Notes under the pieces: generated by a model
Database searches by the model: none
Told to the model about the DNA's origin: nothing
The model's input: only the letters and a program-made list of their open reading frames with translations
Shown here: positions 12,093 to 23,822 of the stretch, in pieces
Layout of the letters: every line of letters begins with the position of its first letter
Position numbering within the stretch: position 1 is the stretch's first letter
Position numbers and translations under genes: made by a program
Assembly (NCBI GenBank): GCA_003988855.1
Contig: QYAI01000137.1
Location: 22,895 to 86,894 of the forward strand
Direction of reading: 5' to 3'
DNA from: Arachnopeziza araneosa
Lineage: Eukaryota > Ascomycota > Leotiomycetes > Helotiales > Arachnopezizaceae
Length of the DNA stretch: 64,000 nucleotides

Positions 12093-12727
12093 TGTATTTT
12101 AATGGCAAGCCAGTCATCCTCAGTTTTAATGCATATACGATGGAGTAATAGGCGTCCCTTCAAGGGTGAAATCAGACCTAGGTCCGTCGGGAGGTAGCAG
12201 GTTGTTGGGAGCATAGCGTTGCTTTTAATGCCCGGATGTGTTGCATTGTCCCTGGATAGGGACTTTTATAAAGTCATCTGGGCCAGATGAAGACTCTGGG
12301 GTGTTTATATGTACACTAGATTCGGCTACTTTGCTGGAAAGCGGCCGGTTGGAATGGAGAATCATACGCATAATCTTGACCTCGATTTGTTGCACTTATG
12401 GTCCGTGTTTGAATACATCGATGCTCTGCACTTGAGTAAAAGGTGAATTTTCATCCCATTTATTCATATATCTTGTTGTTCTGAATCGGTACTGCTGCCT
12501 AAGAATTGTCTTTGACTATGGGGCAGTGAACAAGGCTTTTGAGTTGAGACTACGCAAGCACGAGGCGTAGGTGACGTGCCAGGTTCTCAATTCAGGCATA
12601 ACTATCTTAGCGGGGAGCTCGAGTTGCGCATAATGAACCACAACAACCAAGACAACCTCAACTTCATTCGCATAATCCAGGCTCAAACTCGATATTTGAC
12701 TTCTGGATTAATTTTAATACTTCCATA
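12093..12727. other. Intergenic
   Basis: 3' end of the ZDS1 homologue and promoter of HSE1. No motif or repeat recognised. Confidence 0.45.
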
Positions 12728-14856
12728 ATGTTTCGTGCGCAACAGAACGCCTTTGACGATGTCGTCGGTACGTCCAAACACTCCACTGCACGCTCCCAAA
12801 CTGGGAGAGCTGCCTATGATCGCAAATATGCTGACAGTTCCTTCTAGCTAAGGCGACCGACGAGAATCTCACCGCGGAGAACTGGGAGTATATNATGGAT
12901 GTCTGCGACAAGGTGACGACGGAGGACAGTGGTGCCAAGGACGCTGTGGCGAGTATGATAAAGAGGCTGGCGCATAGAAATGCCAATGTGCAATTATACA
13001 CTCTAGAGGTAGCTATGCGTAAAACAAAATATATGATGGATCATGCTAACTTGTTGACAGCTTGCCAATGCCCTCAGCCAAAATTGCGGTCCTAAGTTAC
13101 ATAGAGAGCTCGCATCGCGAGCCTTTACAGATGCCCTCCTTCGATTAGCAAACGACCGTAACACCCACCAGCAAGTGAAAGCCAAGATATTAGAGCGAAT
13201 GTCAGAATGGGCAGGAATGTTCAAGGATCCGGATCTGGGGATCATGCGAGATCAGTACCAGAAACTCAAGAGTCAGAACCCGAATCTGCATCCTCCATCT
13301 GCACCACAGAAGAGTAGACTCACAGATTTGGATCGGCAAAAGGAAGATGATGAGTTGCAAATGGCACTTAAGTTGTCGATTCAAGATAAGCCTGCAGAAC
13401 CAAAACCTGCTGTTCAACAGTCGTCAGCCAAGGCTGAGCAGTCTCAAGCACCAGCACAGGCGCAACCGGTTTCTTCTGGCACCACAGCCGCAACGGTGTC
13501 CCGTGTCAGAGCGCTTTTTGACTTCCAGGCTTCAGATCCGGATGAGTTGACATTTAGGAAGGGAGATATTATTGCGGTTTTAGAATCAGTTTATAAGGAT
13601 TGGTGGAAGGGTTTATTGAGGGGGCAGACCGGTATCTTTCCGTTAAATTATGTCGAGAAGTTGACAGACCCAACGCCAGAGGAGTTGCAAAGAGAAGCAC
13701 AAATGGAAGCCGAAGTTTTTGCGGAAATAAAGAATGTGGAAAAATTGCTCACGTTATTGAGTACTTCCACAGCAGACTTAAATATCCGGGATAACGAGGA
13801 AATTGGGGTATGTTTGTCAAAGGTGTCTCGCTTTATTCTGACGATTCTATAGAAACTCTACCATTCGACTCTTGCCATAAGACCGAAACTCATTGAACTA
13901 ATTGGTAAATATTCACAGAAAAAAGGTAACAACTCTCCACAGCATGTGATAAACTTACTGATGGCTGATAGATGAATTTACTCAACTTAATGAGAGGTTT
14001 ATAAAATCTTGCCGAGACTACGAGAACTTATTGGATGCCTCAATGACCCAAAGTCAACCATACCACCAATACGGTCGTCCAGGGCCTGGATATGGATACC
14101 CGCCTCAAGGCGCCCCTCCACAGCAAGATCCAGGGAGATATTATACTCCCAAACCACAGGGTAAGGTTTTTGATGAGATAATTTTATTAACACTGACATG
14201 GGACAGAACAACCATATCCGCAAACATCATCCCCACAAGGCTACCCCCCACAACGAACAGGAACAGCGCCGTTTTACATGGTTGCACCAAATCAACAACC
14301 TCCAGCTGAAGCACAAACTCAAGGTTACCCCAGGAGAGACTCAACACCTCGTATCCCTTCGGCTTCCAAACCTGCTCCACTCCAGACTAATTCTCCACCA
14401 CCAACCACCTATCCATATCAGCAACCACAGACTGGTCACCGCCCACAAAGCACCTACTCGAACCCTCAAGAGCTTGCCACCTCAGTGTACGACTCTCCAG
14501 TTGCCACTCAGCAGCCCAATGCTCCATATAGTGCCTCTGTTTACTCGGAGGAAACTTACTCAGCCACACAGCCACCAGCAGCCACAGGACAGCAACAATA
14601 TCAGCCTTATGTCCCACCTGGACAAGCTCCCTATTCTCAACAACAGCCCTCGTATGATCCACCTGCACCTCCAGCTAGCACAGGCCCGCCTGCAAATGCA
14701 GGATATCCTGTTCTAGGCCAGCCGCTCGATGCCCGGCAGTCACTCCCAAGTCAAGGACAATACAAACCATATCAAAGACCCGGATCCGCGCAAGGAGCAC
14801 CAAGTGCGCCGCCTGGTGGCCCGGCCGATTTCTATAGGCAAAGTGCAGCTTATTGA
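12728..14856 (+). CDS. HSE1: Class E Vps protein Hse1, ESCRT-0 subunit
   Basis: Partner of Vps27 in ESCRT-0; it gathers ubiquitinated cargo at endosomes for sorting into multivesicular bodies. The product is 619 aa from six exons: 12728-12767, 12848-13008, 13061-13807, 13853-13925, 13972-14160 and 14207-14856. All introns are 45-80 bp and in phase. Domains in order are a VHS domain (1 to about 150), a UIM (DDELQMALKLSIQD, about 162-181), an SH3 domain (about 213-268, ALFDFQASDPDELTFRKGD and GIFPLNYVEKL), a GAT-like coiled coil (about 275-355) and a Pro/Gln/Tyr-rich tail. Domain order and length match fungal Hse1. An ambiguous base near 12894 affects one VHS residue. Confidence 0.95.
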
Positions 14857-15390
14857 TCTAGCTTGGGTTTACCGTTCTTTGGATGGATGCGTGTGAATAA
14901 GATTTATGGTGCGGTCCGAGTGAGCGATGATTTGTTGGCAAGGGAAAGATGGCCAGTGTAGTATAGTTGCATATCAATTAGGAGGAATACCATCAAATTT
15001 GAAAGTGGGAGAAATCTTTCGGTTTATCTGAATCCAATGTGATAGCAAGTCCTATTACTATCCCTATACTCTACTCTTTTCTACCTGTTGCTCACTTCTC
15101 GTCCTGCGATACTACTTTCTTCCAATCTCGACTTTCATTTCCAACAATGTGCCACCTAATACCACCGCCTCCAACGTCTCTCATCAACAGCATTCAGACT
15201 CACACCAACTCAAGCAAGTCAAGTTAGCCTGCGTGTAATGGCGAGATGAAGAGGCTTTGTAGCGCCCGAAAGGTTTCATAGCGCACATTACACTTTCATG
15301 CAATGGTGTTCAGTCACTATACCCCATGCACCCTCATTCTCCGTTCACACCTCACACTCAATCCTAGCATTCGCCCTCCTCAGAACGCAC
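14857..15390. other. Intergenic between convergent genes
   Basis: 3' flanks of HSE1 (+) and the HET gene (-). The 15040-15140 part is pyrimidine-rich. No gene seen. Confidence 0.45.
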
Positions 15391-17190
15391 TCAACCGTCG
15401 TCGCCCCCAAACGGCCAGATCTTCCTCCTCCCCTTGACCACCTTCGGCTCGCCGGGCAGCACCATATCCAGCAGCGGGTCCAGGATGGGGATGTAGCTGC
15501 CGGGCTGCATGACGACCTCGACGTCGACCATGTAGAACTTGACCATCTCCTTCGCGCCCCCACCCCCGTCCTTGGCGTGCACCTGCTCCTCGACATCGAC
15601 GCGGATCTGGTGGTTGCGCGTGCCGACATATGTGCCTGGCGCGCGGGGAGCGAATGATCTCTCGAGCGTCGCGAGGGTCGTGGAGGTGGAGGTGGCGTCG
15701 GCGCTGGGGGGTGAGGGTGGGCGTGTGTATTGAGGGGGCGCGTCCGGGTGGGATGTGTACGGTGGCGAGGCGGGCGGAGCGTCTTCAGAGAGGTCGGTGA
15801 CGGAAAAGGCGACGCGGAACCCGGACGTGGATCCCAGGGAGATGGTGAGGAGTTTTCCATCGGAGCGGGAGAGCAGCAGCGCGAAGGCGATCTTGTTGAG
15901 GCCTTTGTCGACGCGGAATGTAAACGGTGCGCCCTCGGGGATCCAGTTCCTCACTCCTCGGTGGGTCAGAACCGGATCAGGTGGCTTCTTCGAATCAGAC
16001 GTCGGGCTTATGACTTTGATGACGGTGTATCCTCCGTCGACCGCGGGTCCTTTGCGGAGCTGGAAGACGTGGTGTGGATAGATCCCGTTTGGATCCCGGA
16101 GGACAGGTGATTGACGCACGTATATCCGTTCGAGGCTCCCTCTCTCCTGGACCTTCCCGAACCGCCCTACTCTGACTCGTGCGTATTGCAGGTCTTCTCC
16201 TGGACTTAGTTTGCGCAGGTAGATTCCCAGGTAAGCACTGTCCTCGTAGTCCGGGGGAACGGGACAATCGAGAGCGGCGATGTACAGGTTGGGCTCTAGT
16301 CTGGTGAGGTGGAGTTCGATGTTCAGACCGCGATTGCTCACTGAGAAAGGGGTCCGAAGTTCTCGGTCTTGGTATGTGATGATGGCGTTGGAGAAGCGGA
16401 AATGTTTCGGCGATGTGGCCAACAGTCCGTGGATGGAATCGATATCAGCGGTATGATCGGTCCAGGCGAAGAGGGATTGGTCGTCTGATGTGCGCATGAT
16501 CTCTTCTTGGAGACGGAGAAAGGCTTTGCCCCCTTCTCCGTACAACATGGGCATGTTCACGCCAAAGATTCCCATGAGGGAGTAAGCCACGTCTTCTCTT
16601 CTGGTTGTCGTCCTTCTTGATGCCCATGACATCCTTTCTGCGACACTCGCACTCTCAAGTGGCCGAACCTTGCTCAGGATATCTTCCTGAACCCCGGTGA
16701 TGGCCTCCAAGACAGCGCAAAGTTCTGCTTTCAGACCGATCTTCGTCCAATCTTTGGAATAAAACGCCACTTCTGCTGGCGCCAGGAGTTCCTGGAGCGT
16801 CCAACCCCGGGTAAACCACTTGCTGAATGCAAACTCACCATCCGCTCTCGAGGTATCAGCTATTGCTGAAACATCGGATAGGTAAGCGTAGCAGGTCTCA
16901 GCGTTTTGATACCACTGATACATGGAGTTGATGGCTTCGGAGAGTTCAGCGCTGCTGCTTTTGTCGATGCAGCAGGTATCGATCCAGACATACGACCAGC
17001 CATCTTTAAGAGCCTGGTCGCAGGAGTATTTGATTTTGACATAAGATGGTCGAGACTCAGCAATCGGGTTTCCGATATCTGCGAGCAGAACTTCATCTGC
17101 TCCCCAGGTGTGAGATAGGATGGCATATGGAGGTATCTTGTCGTTGTCAAAGTAAACCAGGCGTCGATCTGATGCCTGTAACAGCCGCAT
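15391..17190 (-). CDS. HET-domain (heterokaryon incompatibility) protein
   Basis: A 599-residue single-exon protein. HET domains trigger programmed cell death after non-self recognition between fungal strains. The N-terminus is of the HET-D/HET-E kind: PYAILSHTWGADEVLL (21-36), then YVWIDTCCIDKSSSAELSEA and FTRGWTLQELLAP, which are the three HET signature blocks, ending about residue 250. The C-terminal half (about 260-599) is not a NACHT/WD40 tail. It contains a low-complexity Pro/Ser/Thr segment (PPYTSHPDAPPQYTRPPSPP) and then VKFYMVDVEVVMQPGSYIPI, with no domain I recognise. The 3' third is markedly GC-rich compared with its flanks. Whether it acts in incompatibility is not shown by sequence. 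Confidence 0.88.
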   Translation of the reverse strand: MRLLQASDRRLVYFDNDKIPPYAILSHTWGADEVLLADIGNPIAESRPSYVKIKYSCDQALKDGWSYVWIDTCCIDKSSSAELSEAINSMYQWYQNAETCYAYLSDVSAIADTSRADGEFAFSKWFTRGWTLQELLAPAEVAFYSKDWTKIGLKAELCAVLEAITGVQEDILSKVRPLESASVAERMSWASRRTTTRREDVAYSLMGIFGVNMPMLYGEGGKAFLRLQEEIMRTSDDQSLFAWTDHTADIDSIHGLLATSPKHFRFSNAIITYQDRELRTPFSVSNRGLNIELHLTRLEPNLYIAALDCPVPPDYEDSAYLGIYLRKLSPGEDLQYARVRVGRFGKVQERGSLERIYVRQSPVLRDPNGIYPHHVFQLRKGPAVDGGYTVIKVISPTSDSKKPPDPVLTHRGVRNWIPEGAPFTFRVDKGLNKIAFALLLSRSDGKLLTISLGSTSGFRVAFSVTDLSEDAPPASPPYTSHPDAPPQYTRPPSPPSADATSTSTTLATLERSFAPRAPGTYVGTRNHQIRVDVEEQVHAKDGGGGAKEMVKFYMVDVEVVMQPGSYIPILDPLLDMVLPGEPKVVKGRRKIWPFGGDDG

Positions 17191-17588
17191 CTTGATATCT
17201 GGTCTGGGAGCATGTACCGTTGAGCGAACCCGTGCGTTTAAGCTTGAAATATAGAGTGGTAGATAATGCTGTTTCCACCATGGATAGGTTTAGGTAGTAA
17301 GAGAGATACCAACTGGGGGCCAAAGCCATGCTTACAAGAGGCGTGGTGGCTTGACATGCTGCGCCTCTGCCACAGCCCCAACCGTGACCCCTAAACAAGC
17401 GAAATGCTTCAAGTCGCAGATCCCTTTTGCAGATCCAATCGCGATGCTAACTGTAAAGTATTTATAATTTTGAGACCCTAGCGACCGGTTAATGTAAGTC
17501 TTAATCAAACTTGGCCACCTGAGACTCAACTTCTCGATAAGAGTGAGATAAATCTTCCCCTTCTTGTCCCTGGTCAACCATCCACAAC

Positions 17589-18329
17589 ATGGCCGCTTTT
17601 CAGTCTTCCGCTCAGCAGGGGAGCCAACTCCCCAGACCAGAACAATATTTCCCTTCGGAGCTCATCGAGGAGCCATATGTCGGTCCACAGGAATCCGGAC
17701 TGGCTCGGCCTGACGCGAATTTCCCATCGGGAATCGTCCAAGAGCTGTAAGTTGAACCACGGTCCGAGGTTTTCTGGCCGTAAGGAGTATTATGATGGAC
17801 TTGTTAATGCTGAAGGATCTAGGCCGTCGAAAGCAAAAGATCAATCCCCGGGCTACGTCCCTCAACCTGCACCTATCACTTCTCAACCCGATCCGCTCTA
17901 TGTCACGCCCCTCACCGCGCTTAAAGAAGAACCGGAGTGGATTGACTGCCCTGGCTGTCATGCGCGTACGCGGACACGAGTCCAAAAGAACGATTCAACC
18001 GCGACTACGTATGTCTTCTTCTTTACCCTTACCTTTTCTTTTCTTTTCTGTCTCTCTTCGTTCATAAGCATGTGGGATATGTAAAAACTCTCCCTCTGAT
18101 AATTTATTCCAGTCTAGCAGGGGTTCTCTGCTGTGTAGTCACTTGCATCGGCGCTTGTATTCCTTGCCTCTGTGGTTGGTGTCAGAATATCGATCACTAT
18201 TGCTCCGTGTGTGGGAGGCAGGTCACTCATCAGCCGCATGACGGTTTGGTACAGGTCGTTGCCCAAGAAGCCCAGGCGACGCCAGGAGGGAGAGGCGTGC
18301 CGAGTAGGTATGCTATCGCTGGGCAGTGA
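17589..18329 (+). CDS. LITAF-like zinc ribbon membrane protein
   Basis: Three exons (17589-17746, 17823-18008, 18113-18329) give 186 aa with all phases consistent. The LITAF/SIMPLE domain lies at about 88-160. It opens with the first zinc knuckle EWIDCPGCHARTRTRV, continues with a Cys-rich hydrophobic membrane-inserting segment (LAGVLCCVVTCIGACIPCLC), and closes with the second knuckle HYCSVCGRQVTHQPHDG. The domain anchors proteins on the cytosolic face of endosomal/lysosomal membranes. The N-terminus is Gln/Pro-rich and disordered. The first acceptor was chosen as the AG at 17821-17822 because the AG just upstream would create a stop. Confidence 0.85.
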
Positions 18330-19651
18330 GAAGGACGTGTGAGTTGGGATTTTTTCAAGGGAGCGGGATTGGATTTTTGGGATGGATAACCGATGGTAAG
18401 GCTTGGAACTGTTCAAACTTATATTCTTTCTATTATAAGTGAGTTATTGTTAGGATTGGTTTATTACGAAAATTGAGACGAGATATGCGATACAGGAGGA
18501 CTACTTAACTATAACGAGATTTGATAAACAGAGTGCGAAAATCCGCCAGTCTCTTCTGCAGGTATTGAATTGAAGCATTTGAACAATGCTTTCAATATCT
18601 TTAAGCAATGTATCAAGAGTCACAATTTCAAACCAATAATACTCGCAAGTAGGAATCCAGGTGCCGCGTACCGGGCTGCGAAACCACCCACGGAATTCCG
18701 CAGTTCCCTTGGAAGAGTCCGCGATAAATGTGGAAATTCCGCGGTGTTGCGAAATGCAACAAAAAAAGGAAGGACGTTATCAAGTAACACAATTTCGAAA
18801 ATCTCCCGAAGATCACGGACTTATACTCCGCAAGATTACGGGCGCGGCGAAACTCTACACGCTGCAGAGATCCAGACCCTCTGCAGAGATCCAGACCCTC
18901 TGCGGACTCCCGGAGCGATCAGCAATCAAGTCGCGACCTAACCTCCTCCCACTGATGAGACCGCGACCATTTTCTCGTATTCCGTTGCGAAGTGCAACCC
19001 AAACTTGCGGACCGATCCCAAGTCGCCACGGCGAGTATGAGGGCTGGTATCTCAAGAAAGGTCGCGATGCGGTAGTAATCAAACACGAGATGCGACGAAA
19101 GAAGGAGAGGAGGGATCCTCAACGGGCGAATAAGAGAGAGCCGCGGCAAAAGTGTGCGTGGCGGAATAAGGAGTGCTGTCGCGGAATAAGAGAGCGCTAC
19201 GGAATAAGAGTGTCACGGAATTAAAAAAAAAAAAAAACAACGCGGAATAAAGCGAAGTCGCGGAAACTGAGCGCGGAGTGCGAAATGCGAAATGCAACAA
19301 GAGGAGGCATACTGTATTTAAGCAGATTAGGAAGGTGATATCGTGGTCGGAATAAGTTGAGTAGAGAAATGACGAGTACGAAGTGCGACAGAAAGTACCT
19401 TGGTAGATATTGGAAGCAGCGGTGGTGCGGATATTATCTAAGAATAACTGAGAAAGATAGGAAAGATGATCAAGATGCTATAGGCGCTGTCGGTGCGAAT
19501 ATTTTCTAGGAGTAATTGAAACCTATTGGCAAGGCTTAATATACAGAGAAAACTAGAAGGGGGTAGTAAGTTAAGAGTCAAAAAGGCTGCTTAATGTAAC
19601 TTTTAATATTGCACGATATATTGAAAGGAAGCTCGGCATATCTGATGATTA
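18330..19651. repeat. Repeat island with GCGAARTGCAAC and CGGAATAAG motifs
   Basis: No gene supported. The stretch carries recurring short motifs. GTTGCGAARTGCAAC-type hairpins lie at 18746-18760 and 18984-18998, and a related copy at 19286-19297. Several CGGAATAAG/CGAATAAG words lie between 19125 and 19350. A perfect 19-bp tandem duplication (ctgcagagatccagaccct) occupies 18862-18899, and an A-run lies near 19224-19236. The same motifs recur in the 22-23 kb island and at 25.77 kb. The longer open frames here are low-complexity by-products of the repeats. Confidence 0.6.
18862..18899. repeat. Perfect 19-bp tandem duplication
   Basis: Two exact copies of ctgcagagatccagaccct, head to tail, with a third start (ctgcgg) following. 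Confidence 0.9.
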
Positions 19652-19805
19652 CTATTTGTCAACTGCTTTATACTCAGACAGTAAGGGTCTCATCATCTTG
19701 AGCCCATAGTACCGTGAAAGCCCTGATTCTCCTCCCAAAAATTTAAACCGAAATCCAAAGGTCGAAAGGACACCTAAAACAATAGCACAGATGATTAGAG
19801 CACCA

Positions 19806-20945
19806 TCATTCCGGATCCGATCCACCAAGACCGAAGAAGACACACGAGATGGTCGCGGCCGCCACGGGTAGCATCAATGGGATAAGGCGATGTTCAGGCT
19901 CAGCAACTCCATTCCTGCGTCGTGCGAGGAATCTCACAAGAAAATCGCCCCCATAGCCAAGCAGGGGAACCATGATGATTGACACAATAATCTGTCCACC
20001 CTGAACAAAGCCAAGAGATGCCAGAGCGAAGTTGTTGGGAGGCGTAGACAGGATTGTAGCAAATTCCGTGAACATAACAACATAGATGCCAAGGATACAG
20101 CTCTGCATCAGAACGATCCAGAGGATGTTAGGAAAGAAGAAACACTGAGCCATCTGCTTACAACACTTGTACGCAGCCTCCCAGTTTGGGGATCCATGGA
20201 AGACCTTGAGATCATGCTTGATGCTTCTGGCCTCGAAGCGGTTAAAGTCGAGCTCCACTCCATTGTGTGTGGTCATACGCATGATGCGTTCCTCGTTATC
20301 TTGGCGAATGTGAACTGCCCTTCGAAAGTATCTATTGTTCGGTAGTATCGTGTCTCAGGGACAAACAGACAGGCGCATATCAGAACCACTTCGTTGACGA
20401 GAGTGAAAACGCCGTACCACCAGCGCCATCCAAGTGCTTCGGTGAGATAAGTGGTGGAGATGATCAACGCTACTGTGCCGATGGACCAGAAGGCTGAAAA
20501 ATAGGCTAGTTTTGCCTTCGTTCATGGAGGAAGGAGCCTCCTATCGCTCAAGTTAATGAAAAGTGACTCCTAGGAAGCTAATCATGGAAGCCTTGTATGT
20601 CATGATAATGCGTACCTGAATGATCAAAGGACACAAAACTTCTGACTGACCCGCTGCCAGTGACAATATATCTCTTCCGGCAATATGGGGCCCTAAGCTT
20701 TTGCTCCCAGCGCACCATGCAGAGCTAGTGACAAGAACCAGTGTAGAACAGAGGAAAACCGGACGATAGCCATGGCGATTTACATTGAAGTCAAGTTACC
20801 AATACCCATGAATAAAGTCGGGCATGTCATCAGGTCAGATGTTCTGGGATCATAGTGGTATGAAGCCATGACATTTCGGAAAATCGGACCCATGCAGGAG
20901 GACAAGAGTACGCTCAGAACCGAAACCGTTGATTGTTAGTTGGTC
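19806..20945 (-). pseudogene. Decayed MFS (DHA1-type) drug/polyamine transporter
   Basis: Fragments of one major facilitator transporter lie in order on this strand but in different frames. About 20940-20760 encodes LSVLLSSCMGPIFRNVMASY and CPTLFMGIGN (first helices). About 20755-20610 encodes GPHIAGRDILSLAAGQSE. 20467-20273 encodes TTYLTEALGWRWWYGVF and LFVPETRYYR, the helix 5-6 and central-loop hallmarks. 20282-19806 encodes NWEAAYKCCKQMAQCFFFPN and later helices, ending in SDPE. At least three frameshifts and an early stop separate these parts, and the C-terminal helices are missing. The GRxxLxxAxGQSE and ETRYYR blocks identify the proton-antiporter family used for toxin or polyamine efflux. 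It cannot encode a working carrier as it stands. Confidence 0.8.
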
Positions 20946-20953
20946 ATGGATGA

Positions 20954-21991
20954 GGGGCCAATCTCGCTGGATATACACCGTACTGGAAAGATAAAAGGGC
21001 GAATAACAAAGCGATCGATATCCCCACGTACATTACTGCTTCGTATACCAGCTTTGTGCACACGATGGACTCCATACGTGGATATCTAGAAGTGAACACA
21101 CCACACAAGTGGTTGCGAATATGTCCCTGGCAGGAGTGGTATGATCTGTGGAATGACAAGAAGTCTTCGGCTGAACTGGCACAATTCTTTAACCGATATC
21201 TAAACGGTGCTGAGAATGGTTGGGAGAAGACACCACGGGTACGGACAACGGTCCTCAGATTTTCCGATGATCCTCTCTTCGACATTGAGGAGGAGGATTT
21301 TCCTATCCCGCGGACAGAGTATAAGAAATTATACTTTTCTAACGATGGAAAATTACTGCTCACACCTTATGCGCATTCTGGATCCGTGTCTTACAATTCA
21401 GAGACGTATCTCGACCACGCGGCATTCAAATACACTTTCCACGAGAGAACACGGCTCGTAGGTCTCCCAAAGGCAGTCATCTACATGTCGACGTCTGATT
21501 CTAACGATATGGATATCTAGGTCCTACTCCGAAAGCTGGATAAGCAAGGTAAGCCTCTGATCAGCCTTAACATCCCCTGGTCGTCCATCGCCGACCAAGG
21601 AGCGTCCTCTTCAGCCATGGACCAGATCCCCAAGAGAAATATGAACAACCTCATGTTCCACGTTGGTTCTCTAGGTATCATCCGTGCCTCCCGGCGTGCC
21701 ATTGACCCCACCATGTCTATCCATGAGAACTACCCGTTCCTCTCTCATGATCGAGATCACTTTTTGCAGCCTGGACAGCTTGTTCGCCTCGAGATTGGCA
21801 TCTGGGCTATGGGTGTGGAGTATGCAGCTGGTGAGAGCATCAATGTTGAGGTACAGAGCACGAGTCCATTACTGAGGGGAGAGTTTGATGCTGTAAAGAA
21901 TGATCCGTTTGAGCAGCATAGGTCGAAAGGTTTGCATACGGTGCATTTTGGAGGAGATCGTCCGTCTCATATCATTTTGCCCTTTGTATAA
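20954..21991 (+). pseudogene. Truncated CocE/NonD-type (X-Pro dipeptidyl-peptidase-like) hydrolase
   Basis: One frame runs from just after a TGA at 20951-20953 to the stop at 21991. It has a single in-frame TAG at 21518-21520, where STSDSNDMDI is followed by VLLRKLDKQGKPL. The text matches the C-terminal part of fungal CocE/NonD hydrolases: YWKDKRANNKAIDIPTYITA, DSIRGYLEVNTPHKWLRICP, LQPGQLVRLEIGIWAMGVEY and the jelly-roll PepX_C end. The N-terminal alpha/beta-hydrolase core with the catalytic serine is absent; upstream sequence belongs instead to the MFS relic. The loss of the core and the stop mark a dead gene, though the remaining frame is otherwise well preserved, suggesting fairly recent damage. 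Confidence 0.8.
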
Positions 21992-23822
21992 AATTCTATA
22001 AATTTTGGTGAAAAAAGGTTCGTGCGTGAGACCGAAAGAGGTGAGTTTGTCGACGGGCTAGGCATACGTCGTGCAAAGACATCAGGCTGAATAGTTGGTG
22101 ACAGAAGATGCCTATCTCCATAGTAATTTCCCTCCCACTTGTGTTCTCACTCACACCCATTGGCGGTAAGTCCTCCGGTCTCTTTTGGACCATGGCGGCA
22201 TGGCCGCACCAGAAAGCTTCACTTCGCAGACCCTTCCAGCCCTTGACAAGCTACTGCCAAACATTTGTTGCACTTCGCAACCACTTGGCGACCCTTGACT
22301 TCCAAACAGCGGATTATTGGTCGGGAGTCTTTTGTTGCACTTCGCAAGACTGTCCGCACACAAATCTGTCCACCAATACGAAGCGGACCACCGAACTCGG
22401 GTCCAATCAATGGTTCCCAAGAGACGTGATGGATGGAAAGGGCGGCTCTGCATGTGCATTCTTGCCAGGTGCGGACGTGAGTGCGATGTGCAACAAAAAG
22501 ATGCGAAAGGATTAGGTTGTAGGCTGCTGGGACGAATGAGAGAGTCTTTTGCCCTTGTTGGTGAGCTGAGTACGGACATGAGTGCGAAATGCAACAGCTC
22601 AAGAATATCATACACTGGAGCCGGTTGATGTTGCAAGAATTCAGTGCAGACTTGAATGCGAAGTGAAACGACCAGGCGTAACAGACTGGAGTCACGAGGT
22701 GAAATGCTGCGGTTGTCGTGAGGGTACAAGGTACAAACTCGACTGCGAAGTGCAACGGAACGAGAAGAATTACTGCGGGAGCGAATGAGAATACGGCCAC
22801 TAATATGAAAGAGAGTTAGATAGGTGCGGCTTTACGTGAGTTCAAAGTGTAAGAAAGCCGTCTCAAGCTTTGGTAAATACTACAGATAGTGTAAGTGCTG
22901 ATATCTGAGAGCAACTAAAGCACATGGGTAGGCTAACTAGATACTACGTTATTAGAGCTGCACTGCGGACATTTTGCGACATGCAACAGAAGATTGAAGC
23001 TGAGATTCTGAGCCGGAAAGGCTGAGTTGGGCTTGTGTCAAAAATGAAAGGTCGGTGCCTGAAGAGGTGTGCAGTGGAAAGCCGTGGCCACCTGGGAATG
23101 CCTTCATCAGGCGTCGGTGCACACGACCAGCCTCACGGATACTCTCAGCGATTACTGATAAGCTCAGGGTCCGTTGAAGATCTGGAGCAAAGGACCCAAG
23201 CTTTCAGATCGTGGCTATGTTTCAGATAGCTTCCCTAGTAGGTTCAAGATCTTGCATGCTGTGCAAGTAAGCCATTTGCAGGCATGAAGTCCGTGACATG
23301 AATGAAGAGATGCAGACTCAGTCTGTGCGTACCGTTTTGACTCGCGGAGAAGCCCCCGTTGCCACGATTCTGCATCTCATCTGAACTTTAGGTTTTAGGG
23401 TCATTTTGATGGGGCTGTGCAAGACGGGACGGGATGGAAGGGTTGCTGTTGCTTGGTGTGGTGAGCTTGGTGAGGTGTGAAGCAGAAACTGGTGCTACGT
23501 CATTGATGATGACCGTCAATTCCAGATTCGCAGTGGCTTGAAAGGACCCCTACTTTATGATTTCACGGACCAAAATTCTTGATATCAAAATCTTTGAAGG
23601 ATAAAAGGCTCAGCATCCTCAATTCTCAACCACCTCAAACACAATACATTTTCTCGTGTTCGACTCGTACTCTCGACAATCCGAGACACGACAAGGGTGT
23701 TGACTGACCAGACTCTATCCAAACCCCGCCAAAAAGAAAGCATTGTGAGCAGCCCAACACATCACACTCTCCAGCATTCTCCAGCAACCTTCTCTCCATT
23801 TATCTTTGATCAAACACTAACT
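21992..23822. repeat. Second repeat island with paired GTGCGGAC / TGCGAARTGCAAC motifs
   Basis: No convincing gene. Eight recognisable motif copies occur: two on the minus strand (22267-22281, 22334-22348) and six on the plus strand (22481, 22582, 22656, 22743 and 22973, plus a weak one near 22655 overlapping the third). Several are preceded 4-5 nt upstream by GTGCGGAC or a near match (22469, 22570, 22644, 22963, and 22348-22357 on the minus strand). From about 23050 motif density falls. 23560-23820 is the CA/TC-rich promoter and leader of the SLM1-type gene. Confidence 0.6.

Noticed and set aside
15298..16110. Plus-strand frames opposite the HET gene
   Set aside because: Shadow frames caused by high GC of the HET coding sequence.
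22151..22800. Long minus-strand frames of 192-193 codons in the repeat island
   Set aside because: They overlap each other in different frames and follow the repeats; no protein family resemblance.
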